DNA of 64,000 nucleotides from SAR324 cluster bacterium (GTDB taxonomy: Bacteria; SAR324; NAC60-12). Below are positions 48,585 through 58,621 of the stretch, piece by piece (positions within the stretch are counted from its first letter, which is position 1; the number at the start of each line of letters is the position of its first letter). The stretch covers positions 43,715 through 107,714 of the forward strand of contig JADFZZ010000013.1 of the NCBI GenBank assembly GCA_015232315.1. Direction: 5' to 3'. The notes below the pieces were generated by a model. It was given only the letters and a program-made list of their open reading frames with translations. It searched no databases and was not told the DNA's origin. Made by a program: the position numbers and the translations under genes.

Positions 48585-49222
48585 TGGCACAAATGGATCA
48601 AATTTCCGGAGGTTCCTTTATTCTCACACGGATGGATGAAGTGATCAATTGGGCCAGGGCAAACAGTTTATGGCCATTGGTTTTTGGAACAAGTTGCTGT
48701 GCTATAGAAATGATGATGGCAACTGGTGCGGCCAGGCATGATCTGGCACGCTTTGGTGCGGAGGTTGTCAGGCCATCACCCAGACAGGCCGATTTGTTGA
48801 TTTTGGCGGGTACCATTGTGAAACGAATGGCTCCCAGACTTAGAACTTTGTATGAGCAAATGGCAGAGCCTCGATATGTCATTGCGACCGGTGCCTGCAC
48901 CATTTCCGGCGGACCCTTTGTTTATAATTCCTACACCACTATCCGTGGCGCTGATCAAATTATTCCTGTTGATATCTATGTTCCGGGATGTCCACCAAGG
49001 CCTGAATCACTGCTTTATGGAATTCTGGCATTACAGAAAATGATTAAATCAGGGGAGTCTCTCAGAGAGCCTGGAATCAGGAAAAAACCAGTCGTCAGTG
49101 AACTCCCACCCGGAGTTAAACTGGAAGATATTACCCTGGAATTGCGGCAGATTCTTGGTGATGAGGGAATAACTAATATCCCGGAGGAAATTGCCCGAAG
49201 AGAGTGGTCAACAGGATTATAA
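48575..49222 (+). CDS. nuoB: NADH-quinone oxidoreductase subunit B
   Basis: About 215 residues from the ATG at 48575; an in-frame ATG at 48554 lies inside nuoA but has no better context. Cluster N2 cysteines are seen in [11 protein letters not shown] (two adjacent Cys), GACTISGG and [10 protein letters not shown]2 passes electrons to quinone. A C-terminal tail (about 170-215, [28 protein letters not shown]) goes beyond the usual core. Confidence 0.96.
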   Translation: MGLVAQMDQISGGSFILTRMDEVINWARANSLWPLVFGTSCCAIEMMMATGAARHDLARFGAEVVRPSPRQADLLILAGTIVKRMAPRLRTLYEQMAEPRYVIATGACTISGGPFVYNSYTTIRGADQIIPVDIYVPGCPPRPESLLYGILALQKMIKSGESLREPGIRKKPVVSELPPGVKLEDITLELRQILGDEGITNIPEEIARREWSTGL

Positions 49223-49298
49223 CGAGTATTTGTCCATAATAAATTGAAATTGATAACAAAATCACGATCTCATGACACTTAAAATATTACTGTGAAAT

Positions 49299-49763
49299 AT
49301 GGATCAGGAAATACTGTTAGCTCAAATCCGGCAGATCGACCCGCAAAATCAAATTTCCCCCAAAAAAACTGACCTCATTGCTCTTGAAATCACCGCAACA
49401 TCTTTGCATGAAGTGATGCGAACCATGCGAAAGCAACCTGATCTCAGTTTTGACATGTTATGTTCTCACACCGCGGTGGACTGGTTGGAAAATGGCTTTG
49501 AACTGATTTATGTGCTGTATTCCACACAATTCCGACAGTCACTCATGATTATTGTGAATATTCCTCGGGAAAATCCAGTGATACCGACAGTTTCTAACAT
49601 TTGGCTGGCTGCTGAAGCGCAGGAACGTGAAGTGTTTGATCTGTTTGGTGTTCAGTATGATCACCATCCTGATTTGCGACGACTTTTTCTGGAAGATGAT
49701 TGGGTCGGGTATCCGATGCGCAAGGATTATAAGGATGATTTCATGTTGGAGTCTGCAGAATGA
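49299..49763 (+). CDS. nuoC: NADH-quinone oxidoreductase subunit C
   Basis: A 154-residue peripheral-arm subunit of the 30-kDa family. The signature appears near the end: WLAAEAQEREVFDLFGVQYDHHPDLRRLFLEDDWVGYPMRKDY (ExxExxxDLFGxxxxxHP, then L..P...G.P.RKD). NuoC and NuoD are separate here, not fused as in E. coli. Its stop overlaps the nuoD start by 4 bases. Confidence 0.96.
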   Translation: MDQEILLAQIRQIDPQNQISPKKTDLIALEITATSLHEVMRTMRKQPDLSFDMLCSHTAVDWLENGFELIYVLYSTQFRQSLMIIVNIPRENPVIPTVSNIWLAAEAQEREVFDLFGVQYDHHPDLRRLFLEDDWVGYPMRKDYKDDFMLESAE

Positions 49764-50920
49764 CAGTTCACATCTCCACGCTCAATGATCGCACCACGGT
49801 TCCGGAAAATTCCAAAAGTTCATTGAATACCCAGGAATTTTTCATCAACATGGGGCCTCAACATCCTTCAACTCATGGCGTTCTTCGTTTGGTCCTGAAA
49901 ATGGATGGAGAAACTATCCGTGAAGTCATTCCTGTGTTGGGTTATATTCACAGAAGCATCGAAAAAATATGTGAACACAATACCTATCGTCAAATTGTGC
50001 ATTTGACGGATCGGATGGATTACCTGTCTGCCGTTATGAACAACTGGGCCGTTTCAATGGCTGTAGAAAAGGCCGCACAGATTGAACTGACCGACAGGAT
50101 CGAATACATCCGCACAATTTTGGCTGAAATGCAGCGGTTGCAAAGTCACCAACTTTGGTGGGGAGTTACAGGAATGGATCTGGGAGCCTTCACGCCCTTT
50201 CTTTATGGATTTCGTGACAGAGAAATGCTGACCGATATTTTTGAAGAAACCATGGGAGCTCGATTGACATTAAACTATATCCAACCTGCCGGTTTGATGT
50301 TTGATATACATCCCGATTTTGTCAAAAAAACCAAAGATTATCTTAAATATTTCAAACCAAAACTTGAAGAATATGAGGCTTTGTTGAGTGCTAATCCGAT
50401 TTTTCAGCAGCGTTTGCGGGACGTTGGCATTTTGGATCGTGAAAAAGCCGTTTCATTGGGGGCCACAGGTCCCGTATTGAGGGCTTGCGGAATACCCTAT
50501 GATTTAAGACGAGTGGAGCCTTATGGTGTCTATGAGAAGGTTTCCTTTAAAATTGCCGTGGGAAGTGTGGGCGATTGTTGGGACAGATATTCTGTCCGGA
50601 TGGAAGAAATGAGGCAATCCATTCAAATTATTGAACAATTGATTGATAATATCCCTGAAGGAAAATTCATCACTAAAAAACCTGCGGCAAAAATAACAAT
50701 TCCTGAAGGCCGTTATTATAGTCAGATGGAAACAGCCAGAGGGGTGCTCGGTGTTCTGATTGTCTCCACAGGTAAAGAAAAACCATATCGCTTCCATCTG
50801 CGATCTCCAAATTTTAATAATTTATGGACCATCACCCAGATGGCTCCGGGGTCACGTCTGGGCGATCTGGTGGCTATGGTTTCCACACTGGATCTTGTTA
50901 TTCCTGATATGGACCGATAA
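49760..50920 (+). CDS. nuoD: NADH-quinone oxidoreductase subunit D
   Basis: A 386-residue 49-kDa subunit that forms the quinone site with NuoB. Motifs: NMGPQHPSTHGVLRLVLKMDGE (quinone-side loop), GYIHRSIEKICEHNTYRQIVHLTDRMDYL, and ESARGVLG-like METARGVLGVL. The C-terminus ends LVIPDMDR, the standard ending IV..DR. It descends from the large subunit of [NiFe] hydrogenases but lacks metal ligands. A plain start with a 20-residue N-terminal extension. Confidence 0.97.
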   Translation: MTVHISTLNDRTTVPENSKSSLNTQEFFINMGPQHPSTHGVLRLVLKMDGETIREVIPVLGYIHRSIEKICEHNTYRQIVHLTDRMDYLSAVMNNWAVSMAVEKAAQIELTDRIEYIRTILAEMQRLQSHQLWWGVTGMDLGAFTPFLYGFRDREMLTDIFEETMGARLTLNYIQPAGLMFDIHPDFVKKTKDYLKYFKPKLEEYEALLSANPIFQQRLRDVGILDREKAVSLGATGPVLRACGIPYDLRRVEPYGVYEKVSFKIAVGSVGDCWDRYSVRMEEMRQSIQIIEQLIDNIPEGKFITKKPAAKITIPEGRYYSQMETARGVLGVLIVSTGKEKPYRFHLRSPNFNNLWTITQMAPGSRLGDLVAMVSTLDLVIPDMDR

Positions 50921-50969
50921 ATCTGAGTGTTACATGGATAAGATCAATTCAATATTCTGGAGTTTTACA

Positions 50970-52052
50970 ATGTCTACAAGCCCATGGGAGGTGGAAAGCA
51001 TTGCGCATCGAGCCGCATCCGCGTTTCAGCAGGGGCATGTTGTCAGCACCGTGGGTTACTTGATGCTGGGATTGTTATTGACAGCCTCATTGATGACTGT
51101 GGTTGGAATTGTGCTGATTTATGCGGAAAGAAAAGTTGCCGCGCATTTCCAATGCAGACTTGGGCCGATGAGGGTTGGATGGCATGGGGTGCTTCAACCG
51201 CTGGCAGATGCGGTTAAACTTATGCTGAAAGAAGACCTTGTTCCAGCAAAAGCAGACAAAATTTTGCATCTTCTGGCTCCCTATCTCAGTTTGGTGGCAA
51301 CTGTTCTAACACTTTCGATCATTCCATTGTCTCCATCATTTCAGGTTGTTGATTTGAATATCGGGATAGTTTATGTCCTTGCTGTTACTGGTGTAGGTGT
51401 TTTGGGAGTGCTTGTGGGCGGATGGAGTTCAAACAACAAATGGTCCATGCTTGGGGCGATGCGGGCAGGCGCTCAGATTATTTCCTATGAGGTTTCAGCA
51501 ACATTGTCACTGCTGGTGATTGTTATGCTGGCTGGAAGTCTGAAACTTTCTGATATTGTCATGAGTCAGGCTGATGGCTGGTGGATCTGGAAAGGGCATG
51601 GCGTTAGTCTTGTCGCGTTTTTGTTGTTTCTGATTTCCTCAACCGCGGAATTAAACAGGACTCCCTTTGATCTTCCTGAAGGTGAAAGTGAGTTGACAGC
51701 AGGATTTCATACTGAATATTCCGGAATGAGATTCGCGTTCTTTTTTCTATCAGAATTTGTCAATATGTTTGTCGCGTCAGCCATGATGGCCACGCTCTTT
51801 TTCGGGGGGTGGATGCCTTTTCATATTGGCCAGTGGGAATTTTTTAATGCAGTAATGGACTGGATTCCACCGTTTGTCTGGTTTATGGGTAAAACCAGTT
51901 TTTTTATCTTTGTCTATATGTGGTTTAGATGGACCTTTCCCAGATTAAGAGTAGATCAACTCATGCTTTTGGAATGGAAAGTCCTGCTACCTATCGCATT
52001 GGCGAATCTGCTTTTGGCAAGTGGAGTTGTCGTTTCAGGATTTCATTTTTGA
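50970..52052 (+). CDS. nuoH: NADH-quinone oxidoreductase subunit H
   Basis: About 360 residues from the ATG at 50970, chosen because GGAG lies eight bases upstream; the ATG at 50934, after the nuoD stop, is an alternative. Eight membrane helices. The quinone-site loop is clear: ERKVAAHFQCRLGPMRVGWHGVLQPLADAVKLMLKED, then RAGAQIISYEVSATLSLL and TAELNRTPFDLPEGESELTAGFHTEYSGMRFAFFFLSEF. NuoH forms the quinone entry path and the first proton channel. Confidence 0.96.
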   Translation: MSTSPWEVESIAHRAASAFQQGHVVSTVGYLMLGLLLTASLMTVVGIVLIYAERKVAAHFQCRLGPMRVGWHGVLQPLADAVKLMLKEDLVPAKADKILHLLAPYLSLVATVLTLSIIPLSPSFQVVDLNIGIVYVLAVTGVGVLGVLVGGWSSNNKWSMLGAMRAGAQIISYEVSATLSLLVIVMLAGSLKLSDIVMSQADGWWIWKGHGVSLVAFLLFLISSTAELNRTPFDLPEGESELTAGFHTEYSGMRFAFFFLSEFVNMFVASAMMATLFFGGWMPFHIGQWEFFNAVMDWIPPFVWFMGKTSFFIFVYMWFRWTFPRLRVDQLMLLEWKVLLPIALANLLLASGVVVSGFHF

Positions 52053-52101
52053 TTATAAAAAATTCAGAAATTACGTTGTGAATGCGTTGAACTGGTAAAC
52101 T

Positions 52102-52785
52102 ATGGAAAACCTGACTAATTCCGAATCCAGTACTGAGAAAATTGGCGGATTGACTGTGGATGTTGTCATTACACCCAGGATATTTTACAAGGAAAAATCA
52201 ACAAATGGACCAACACTGGTATGGTCTATTTTGAGGGCTTTGCTCAACGGGATGAGGATTACATTTAAATATCTGAGTCATCCTTCTACCGTTGTGACTC
52301 AGCAATATCCTGAAAACAGGGAATCCTTAAAAATGTTAGACAGATTCAGGTCAAGACTGGTTTTTATTTATGAACAGGATGGCTCTCACCATTGCACAGG
52401 ATGTCGAATTTGTGAGACAGTGTGCCCGAATAAATCCATTCTGATTGATACCATGAAAGGAACTGTCACAGGCAAAACCGAGATTGATCAGTTTATCTGG
52501 CGTTGGGATATTTGCACCTTTTGTAATGCTTGTGTTCAGGCGTGCCCACATGGTGCCATTGAAATGGCAAAAGATTTTGAATCTGCCGTGTATGACCGGC
52601 GTTTACTGGTCATGAATCTCAATTCCTATGCGGGACCACCCACAAAAGTTCTTGAAAAGATGTCAGAAGAAGATCGGAACAAAGCCAGAGAATTCCGCCC
52701 TGTTTATTCAGGGAAAATTCCGATGAATGGGTTTGCACTGGATGGCGTTCAAATAGTTCAACAGGAAAAAGCCAATGTGGAATGA
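52102..52785 (+). CDS. nuoI: NADH-quinone oxidoreductase subunit I (2x[4Fe-4S])
   Basis: A 227-residue ferredoxin-type subunit. Two cluster motifs bind N6a and N6b: CTGCRICETVCP and CTFCNACVQACP. The TYK-K-like helical anchor is ILRALLNGMRITFKYLSHPSTVVTQQYPE. About 45 residues precede the usual start (MENLTNSESSTEKIGGL and following) and the C-terminus is long, so the protein is larger than the common 160-180 residues. With NuoEFG absent, the peripheral arm may take electrons from ferredoxin at this subunit. Its stop overlaps nuoJ. Confidence 0.95.
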   Translation: MENLTNSESSTEKIGGLTVDVVITPRIFYKEKSTNGPTLVWSILRALLNGMRITFKYLSHPSTVVTQQYPENRESLKMLDRFRSRLVFIYEQDGSHHCTGCRICETVCPNKSILIDTMKGTVTGKTEIDQFIWRWDICTFCNACVQACPHGAIEMAKDFESAVYDRRLLVMNLNSYAGPPTKVLEKMSEEDRNKAREFRPVYSGKIPMNGFALDGVQIVQQEKANVE

Positions 52786-53302
52786 CGCGTTTTATACGAT
52801 TATGTTTTACGGACTCAGCCTGGTAGCTGTTTTGGGTTCTCTGGCAGTAGTCACCACACATTATTTATTAAGGGGCGCCATGTGTCTGGCTGGCGTGCTG
52901 GTTGTGAGTTCCGGATTGTATCTATTGCTTGGCTTTGAGTTTCTGGCAGGAATCCAGATACTTGTTTATGTGGGAGGTATTGTGGTTCTGATGGTATTTG
53001 CCGTCATGCTCACAAGTTCAGCGGATATGACAGAGTCCTCACCCACCGTTTTTAGAGAATGGTCTGGAATGATCATTTCACTTGCTTTGTTTGTGACTGG
53101 GGTCCTGACTTTCGCACATACAGAGTTTCCATTATCAAGTTCACAAAATTCTGTTGAAAATGACGTGGTTGAATTGGGGAAAAAACTGTTGGATGCAGGG
53201 TCTGAAGGATATGTGTTGCCGTTTGAAATCATTTCATTGCTATTGTTGGCGGCAATGATCGGTGGAATTGTGGTTTCGCGTAAGAAACAACAGTCTAATT
53301 GA
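52775..53302 (+). CDS. nuoJ: NADH-quinone oxidoreductase subunit J
   Basis: A 175-residue membrane subunit with five helices. The conserved helix 3 segment is AGIQILVYVGGIVVLMVFAVMLT (GAVxVLxxFVxML-type, with the pi-bulge region important for coupling). The start overlaps nuoI by 11 bases. The end EIISLLLLAAMIGGIVVSRKKQ is typical. Confidence 0.95.
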   Translation: MWNDAFYTIMFYGLSLVAVLGSLAVVTTHYLLRGAMCLAGVLVVSSGLYLLLGFEFLAGIQILVYVGGIVVLMVFAVMLTSSADMTESSPTVFREWSGMIISLALFVTGVLTFAHTEFPLSSSQNSVENDVVELGKKLLDAGSEGYVLPFEIISLLLLAAMIGGIVVSRKKQQSN

Positions 53303-53318
53303 TGTTACTGAGGAAATA

Positions 53319-53651
53319 ATGATAGAATTTCTGGCCTCACACTCACCCTTACTGTTTCATTGGCTGGTGCTGAGTTTACTGTTATTTTGCATAGGTTTGT
53401 ATGGAGTGCTGACCAGACGAAATGCTATTGGTATTCTCATGTCAATAGAACTTATGCTGAATGCGGGTGCTCTGAATTTTGCGATATTTAACAGACTGAT
53501 GTCTCCTGAAAAAATCGACGGGGAGTTGATGGGAATATTCATTATCGTTATTGCGGCGGCAGAAGCGGTGATCGGTATGGCAATATTCGTTGCGGTCTTC
53601 CAACAGCGTAATTCCCTGGATGTCACACAAATGGATACTTTGAAAGGATAA
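53319..53651 (+). CDS. nuoK: NADH-quinone oxidoreductase subunit K
   Basis: A 110-residue subunit with three membrane helices and the pattern GLYGVLTRRNAIGILMSIELMLNAGALNFAIF (proton-carrying Glu in SIELMLNA) and IVIAAAEAVIGMAIFVAVFQ (second Glu). I chose the ATG at 53319, which has GAGGAAAT ahead; the frame extends into nuoJ without need. Its stop TAA shares one base with the nuoL ATG (TAATG). Confidence 0.97.
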   Translation: MIEFLASHSPLLFHWLVLSLLLFCIGLYGVLTRRNAIGILMSIELMLNAGALNFAIFNRLMSPEKIDGELMGIFIIVIAAAEAVIGMAIFVAVFQQRNSLDVTQMDTLKG

Positions 53652-55639
53652 TGGGCATGGAATTGGGGTTCATTTTTAATTATGCCTGGTTGATTCCCGC
53701 AATGCCGTTGTTCTCTTTTTTTATTGCCGGAATTATCATTAGACCCATTTCAAATAAGGTCGCTGGATTAGTAGCCACACTATCTGTTGGCATTTCTGCC
53801 ACTCTTTCCTACATTTTAGCATTTCGCTATATTTCCCGTTTTTCAGAATCCGGAAGCTTCCCGATGATGGTTCCCTGGAGTGGTGAATGGTTGCGCTATC
53901 AGGAGTCTCTGACGGTGTCTGTCGGAGTTTTGATTGATCCATTGTCTCTGTTGCTGATGGTTGTAGTCACCACGGTGAGTTTTCTGGTTCATTGGTATTC
54001 ACTGGGATACATGAAAGGGGATGAGGGCTTTGGAAGGTATTTCACATTCCTGAATTTATTCACGTTCAGTATGCTGGGATTGGTCACAGCACCAAATCTG
54101 CTTCAGATGTTCGTTTGTTGGGAATTGGTAGGCAGCAGTTCATTTTTACTCATTGGTTTCTATTATGAAAAACCCTCTGCTGTGTCAGCTTCCAAAAAAG
54201 CATTCATTGTCACTCGTTTTGCGGATCTGGGTTTTTTGCTCGGAATTCTGATTCTCGGATTTTATGGACAGAGAATATTTCAGGGAATGAGTTATTTACC
54301 TGAATCTCCTGTTCTGAATGGTTTCAGCGGCATTCAGCCATGGGATTTTGCGTTTTTGAATAATCCCGAGGTTTTACAGAAGTTTTTAGAACTGGGTGAA
54401 GCCGGCCTGGGAATGGGGGTTCTCACAGTTGCCCTGGTTCTTCTTTTTATAGGTGCGGCAGGTAAAAGTGCCATGTTTCCACTCCACATATGGCTTCCAG
54501 ACGCAATGGAAGGTCCAACTCCTGTTTCTGCGTTGATTCATGCCGCGACAATGGTCGTTGCCGGGGTGTATCTTGTCGCACGATTGTTTCCCGCCTTTGC
54601 GATGTCTGGCAGTGCCTTGATTCTGGTGGCCTATGTCGGGGCGTTCACATGTTTATTTGCGGCTGTGCTTGGTTGTGTTCAAGATGATATAAAACGGATT
54701 CTGGCCTTTTCAACCTTGAGTCAGATCGGCTACATGATGTTTTCACTGGGCGTAGCCAGTATGGAACATCCTTTAGGATATACCGCATCATTATTTCACT
54801 TATTCACCCATGCTTTTTTTAAGGCGTTGCTGTTTTTAGGTGCTGGTTCCGTCATCCATGCGGTCCATACCAATAATATTCATGAAATGGGTGGCCTGGA
54901 TCACAAAATGCCTGTTACTCATTTTTTATTTCTGATTGCGACATTGGCAATCTCAGGAATTCCGCCGCTTTCAGGTTTTTTCTCAAAAGATGAAATTTTA
55001 GCCGGAGCTCTTGAGTCAGGCCATTTTGTTATTTTTGGAATTGGATTACTTGTGGCAGGAATTACAGCATTTTATATGTTCCGACTTTATTTTCTCACCT
55101 TCAAGGGCGAACCCAAATCTCATGCGGAACATGCAAAAGAATCACAGTTCATCATGTTGATACCAATGATGATATTAGGAATGCTGGCAGTTGGGGGCGG
55201 TTGGATTCCCTTGGGTGAATGGGTAAAAGTTGGGGATCTCAACCATCATGGCATCAATTGGGATATTGCGTTGCCGGCAATTCTCTCTGCAATGACCGGC
55301 ATAGGCGTTGCCTGGTTCATGTATAGGAAACATCCTGGAATAGCTGAGAAAATGGCTAAAAATTCAGGGGGGATATATATTTTAGTAAGAAATAAATTTT
55401 ACATAGATGAAGTCTATTTATGGCTTACCCATCGACTCGTTTTTCAAAAAATTTCTCAACCAATAGCCTGGTTTGATCGCCATGTGGTTGATGGGATGGT
55501 CAATCTTACAGGCTGGATTACCAGGGAATCAGGCAGAATTCTTGGCAAGTTACAAACAGGGCAGATTCAGACATATGGAATTTTTCATGTTATTGGCGGA
55601 CTAGGGGTATTACTCTGGTTCTGGGTAACAATCGTTTAA
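53651..55639 (+). CDS. nuoL: NADH-quinone oxidoreductase subunit L
   Basis: A 662-residue antiporter-like subunit with about 14-16 helices. Conserved regions are FVCWELVGSSSFLLIGFYYEKPSAVSASKKAFIVTRFADLGFLLGI, GKSAMFPLHIWLPDAMEGPTPVSALIHAATMVVAGVYLVAR (proton channel Lys, His), QDDIKRILAFSTLSQIGYMMFSLG and the C-terminal long lateral helix. It is the distal proton pump of complex I. An ATG at 53657 is an alternative start. Confidence 0.97.
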   Translation: MGMELGFIFNYAWLIPAMPLFSFFIAGIIIRPISNKVAGLVATLSVGISATLSYILAFRYISRFSESGSFPMMVPWSGEWLRYQESLTVSVGVLIDPLSLLLMVVVTTVSFLVHWYSLGYMKGDEGFGRYFTFLNLFTFSMLGLVTAPNLLQMFVCWELVGSSSFLLIGFYYEKPSAVSASKKAFIVTRFADLGFLLGILILGFYGQRIFQGMSYLPESPVLNGFSGIQPWDFAFLNNPEVLQKFLELGEAGLGMGVLTVALVLLFIGAAGKSAMFPLHIWLPDAMEGPTPVSALIHAATMVVAGVYLVARLFPAFAMSGSALILVAYVGAFTCLFAAVLGCVQDDIKRILAFSTLSQIGYMMFSLGVASMEHPLGYTASLFHLFTHAFFKALLFLGAGSVIHAVHTNNIHEMGGLDHKMPVTHFLFLIATLAISGIPPLSGFFSKDEILAGALESGHFVIFGIGLLVAGITAFYMFRLYFLTFKGEPKSHAEHAKESQFIMLIPMMILGMLAVGGGWIPLGEWVKVGDLNHHGINWDIALPAILSAMTGIGVAWFMYRKHPGIAEKMAKNSGGIYILVRNKFYIDEVYLWLTHRLVFQKISQPIAWFDRHVVDGMVNLTGWITRESGRILGKLQTGQIQTYGIFHVIGGLGVLLWFWVTIV

Positions 55640-55660
55640 TAATTTTTAGAAAATGATTTC

Positions 55661-57178
55661 ATGGGCTTGACCAGTTCAATAATTTTTACTCCTTTTTTGA
55701 CCGCACTTCTGGTGATCGCTGTTCCCAATGACAAATGGGAACGTATCCGCTGGATTTCTTTGGTTGGAACCGGAATACATCTGGTTTTAAGTGCTGTTCT
55801 AACCTGGAAATATTGCAATATTGCGTTTTCTGATACAATTGCCTTGAGAGAATCCCTGCAAACACGGTTGTATCTGGTTGAGCGGATTCCCTGGTTCGAT
55901 TCATTTGGTATTCAATACCTGATTGGTGTTGACGGCATTTCAGTCGCAATGATCATCCTGACCTCCATAGTGATTTTTACAGGAGTCCTGGCAAGTTGGA
56001 ATGTTCAGGTTCGAGCCAAAGAATTTTTTGTGCTTCTTTTAGTGCTGGTGACGGGTGTTTTTGGAGTGTTTGTCAGTTTTGATCTGTTTCTTTTTTTCGT
56101 ATTTTATGAATTGGCTGTTTTACCCATGTATCTCCTGATTGGAGTTTGGGGAACAGGACCCAAAGAATATTCCGCAATGAAACTTACGTTGATGTTGATG
56201 GGCGGATCTGCGTTGATTCTTGTTGGCATGCTGGCTGTTTATCATGCCTCCGGTCTGAATACATTTGATCTTACCAAACTCGCAACGGTTTCATATGACA
56301 GTGCTTTTCAGCAGTGGGTGTTTCCTGTTATTTTTGTGGGATTCGGGGTACTTGGCGCATTGTATCCTTTTCATACATGGTCACCTGATGGTCATGCTTC
56401 AGCTCCAACCGCCGTTTCGATGCTGCATGCCGGAGTCCTGATGAAATTGGGCGGTTATGGCGCCTTAAGAATTGGTGTTTATCTTTTACCTCAGGGGGCA
56501 ATCCAGTGGGGATTATTTTTCATGGGTCTGACTACTGTCAATATTCTTTATGGTGCCCTCGGTGCAATCATGCAGAAAGACCTGAAGTATTTTACCGCGT
56601 ATTCCTCTGTGAGTCATTGTGGGTTTGTTCTGTTTGGTGTTGCCAGTCTCAATTTAATGGGATTTAAAGGTGCTGTGTTACAAATGTTCAGTCATGGAAT
56701 TATGACTGCTTTGTTTTTTGCGTTAATTGGAATGGTTTACGGACGGACCCACACTCGAATGATCCATGAAATGGGTGGTCTTGCCAAAGTGATGCCCTGG
56801 TTGGCATCCTGTTTTTATGTTGCCGGACTTGCTTCTTTGGGATTGCCAGGATTGGCAGGCTTTGTTGCGGAATCACATGTTTTTTTAGGTGGATTTTTTG
56901 GAAATGAGTGGACATCCCCCTGGGCTACACGTTTGTTAACGGTGTTGGCTACCATGTCCATTGTGGTGACCGCTGTTTATGTTCTTCGTGGTTTAGCAAA
57001 AGTTTTTCAAGGGCCTGTTGTCAATCAGGAATTTTATCATTTAAGCGATGCGACAATCACTGAAAAAATAAGCACCGGCATCCTTGTCATAACTCTTGGC
57101 ATTGCGGGTTTGTTTCCATTCTTGCTGATTGATCTGATAGAGGCCTCGTTGATGCCTCTGGTAAATCGTTTACATTAA
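55661..57178 (+). CDS. nuoM: NADH-quinone oxidoreductase subunit M
   Basis: A 505-residue antiporter-like subunit with about 14 helices. Conserved parts are YELAVLPMYLLIGVWGTGPKEYSAMKLTLMLMGGSALILVGML, GVLGALYPFHTWSPDGHASAPTAVSMLHAGVLMKLGGYGALRIG, QKDLKYFTAYSSVSHCGFVLFG and FKGAVLQMFSHGIMTALFFALIG. It lies 21 bases after nuoL. It is the middle proton pump. Confidence 0.97.
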   Translation: MGLTSSIIFTPFLTALLVIAVPNDKWERIRWISLVGTGIHLVLSAVLTWKYCNIAFSDTIALRESLQTRLYLVERIPWFDSFGIQYLIGVDGISVAMIILTSIVIFTGVLASWNVQVRAKEFFVLLLVLVTGVFGVFVSFDLFLFFVFYELAVLPMYLLIGVWGTGPKEYSAMKLTLMLMGGSALILVGMLAVYHASGLNTFDLTKLATVSYDSAFQQWVFPVIFVGFGVLGALYPFHTWSPDGHASAPTAVSMLHAGVLMKLGGYGALRIGVYLLPQGAIQWGLFFMGLTTVNILYGALGAIMQKDLKYFTAYSSVSHCGFVLFGVASLNLMGFKGAVLQMFSHGIMTALFFALIGMVYGRTHTRMIHEMGGLAKVMPWLASCFYVAGLASLGLPGLAGFVAESHVFLGGFFGNEWTSPWATRLLTVLATMSIVVTAVYVLRGLAKVFQGPVVNQEFYHLSDATITEKISTGILVITLGIAGLFPFLLIDLIEASLMPLVNRLH

Positions 57179-57193
57179 TAAATAAGGATTTAA

Positions 57194-58621
57194 GTGTATT
57201 TGATTTTCCCTGAAATAATTACTGTTATTACAGCCTTTGTTGTTTTGTTTTATGATTTGTTTTCAAAGTCCAAGAAACAAAATGTGATGAATGGAATTGC
57301 CATTTTTGGACTTGGTATGTCATTGGTAATCGTAACCAATAATCTTGATAATACAGGAATCCTGTTTGGTGAGCGCTTTATTGTCGATCCTGTTCGATCC
57401 TGGTTTAAAATTATTTTTATTATTTCTGGAATAGTTCTGTTCCTGATGTGTAATGGCACTCCTTCAACGGATGTATCAGATAAAGATAGTCCTTTGAAAT
57501 CAATTGCCGAGTTCAACACAATTTTGCTGTTTACCATTTCTGGTATGATGTTTTTAATATCTGCACAGGATATTATTACTTTGTATGTCTGTCTTGAACT
57601 TTCGACAATCCCACTGTTTGCCTTGGTTGCCTGGAATAAATTTTCAATAACATCTGGCGAAGCAGGATTGAAGTATTTAATTTTTGGTGCATTGGCATCA
57701 GGATTATTGCTCTATGGTCTGGGGTTACTTTATGGACTTTCCGGTGGAACAACCAGTATCCCGCAAATGGGGAAAGAACTCAGTTTTTCACCAGTTTATT
57801 GGCTGGCAGTCTTTCTGATACTTTCAGGAGTTGGATTCAAAATGACATTGGTTCCATTTCACTGGTGGGCCGCGGATGTTTATGAAGGAGCACCAGTTCC
57901 AGTCACCGCATGGCTGGCAGTGGCTTCAAAAACCGCGGGTTTAGCATTTTTATTTCAATTATTTTTTGGAATAATGCGGAATCATATCAGTGATCTTTCT
58001 GATTTAATGGCATTGATTGCTTTCATAACAATGACTTTGGGGAATGTTGTAGCCATTATTCAGAATAATATAAAACGGTTTATGGCATTCAGTGGAATTT
58101 CCCAGGCAGGTTATTTGATATTGGGATTTGTTGGCGTTTTTCCTGAAAGTGTTCCTTCAATGTTATTTTATATGTTAGTGTATGTTTTTACAAATTTAAC
58201 AGTTTTTACTGTGATTTATGTTTATTCAAATGCAACGCAACAAAACAACATTACGGATTATCGAGGACTTTCAAGAACAAATCCAATCATGGCATTGGCT
58301 ATGATGATGGCCTTGTTTAGCCTGGCTGGAATACCTCCACTTTCAGGGTTTGTAAGTAAATTTTTTCTATTCAGCATTGCTTCCAAAGCAGGATATCATT
58401 GGCTTGTGGCCGCAGCAGCCATTAATTCAACTATCTCATTATATTATTATTTGAAAATAGTTCGTCAGATGTATATTGAACCCGTATCAGAAACCACCCC
58501 TCCTGTTTTGATTTCCCGATCAAATTCAGTTTTATTGGCAGGAACAACTCTTGGCATTATAATTCTAGGGATTTGGCCCTCCATATACGAAAGTATATAT
58601 TCTCAAACATCACAATGGTAA
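57194..58621 (+). CDS. nuoN: NADH-quinone oxidoreductase subunit N
   Basis: A 475-residue antiporter-like subunit. It opens with a GTG start (the sequence before is TAAGGATTTAA, a usable ribosome binding site) and MYLIFPEIITVITAF. Conserved blocks are YVCLELSTIPLFALVAWNKFSITSGEAGLKYLIFGALASGLLLYG, GVGFKMTLVPFHWWAADVYEGAPVPVTAWLAVASKTAGLAFL and QNNIKRFMAFSGISQAGYLILG. It closes the 11-gene operon; no nuoEFG follow. No terminator is obvious in the 357 bases behind it. Confidence 0.97.
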   Translation: MYLIFPEIITVITAFVVLFYDLFSKSKKQNVMNGIAIFGLGMSLVIVTNNLDNTGILFGERFIVDPVRSWFKIIFIISGIVLFLMCNGTPSTDVSDKDSPLKSIAEFNTILLFTISGMMFLISAQDIITLYVCLELSTIPLFALVAWNKFSITSGEAGLKYLIFGALASGLLLYGLGLLYGLSGGTTSIPQMGKELSFSPVYWLAVFLILSGVGFKMTLVPFHWWAADVYEGAPVPVTAWLAVASKTAGLAFLFQLFFGIMRNHISDLSDLMALIAFITMTLGNVVAIIQNNIKRFMAFSGISQAGYLILGFVGVFPESVPSMLFYMLVYVFTNLTVFTVIYVYSNATQQNNITDYRGLSRTNPIMALAMMMALFSLAGIPPLSGFVSKFFLFSIASKAGYHWLVAAAAINSTISLYYYLKIVRQMYIEPVSETTPPVLISRSNSVLLAGTTLGIIILGIWPSIYESIYSQTSQW

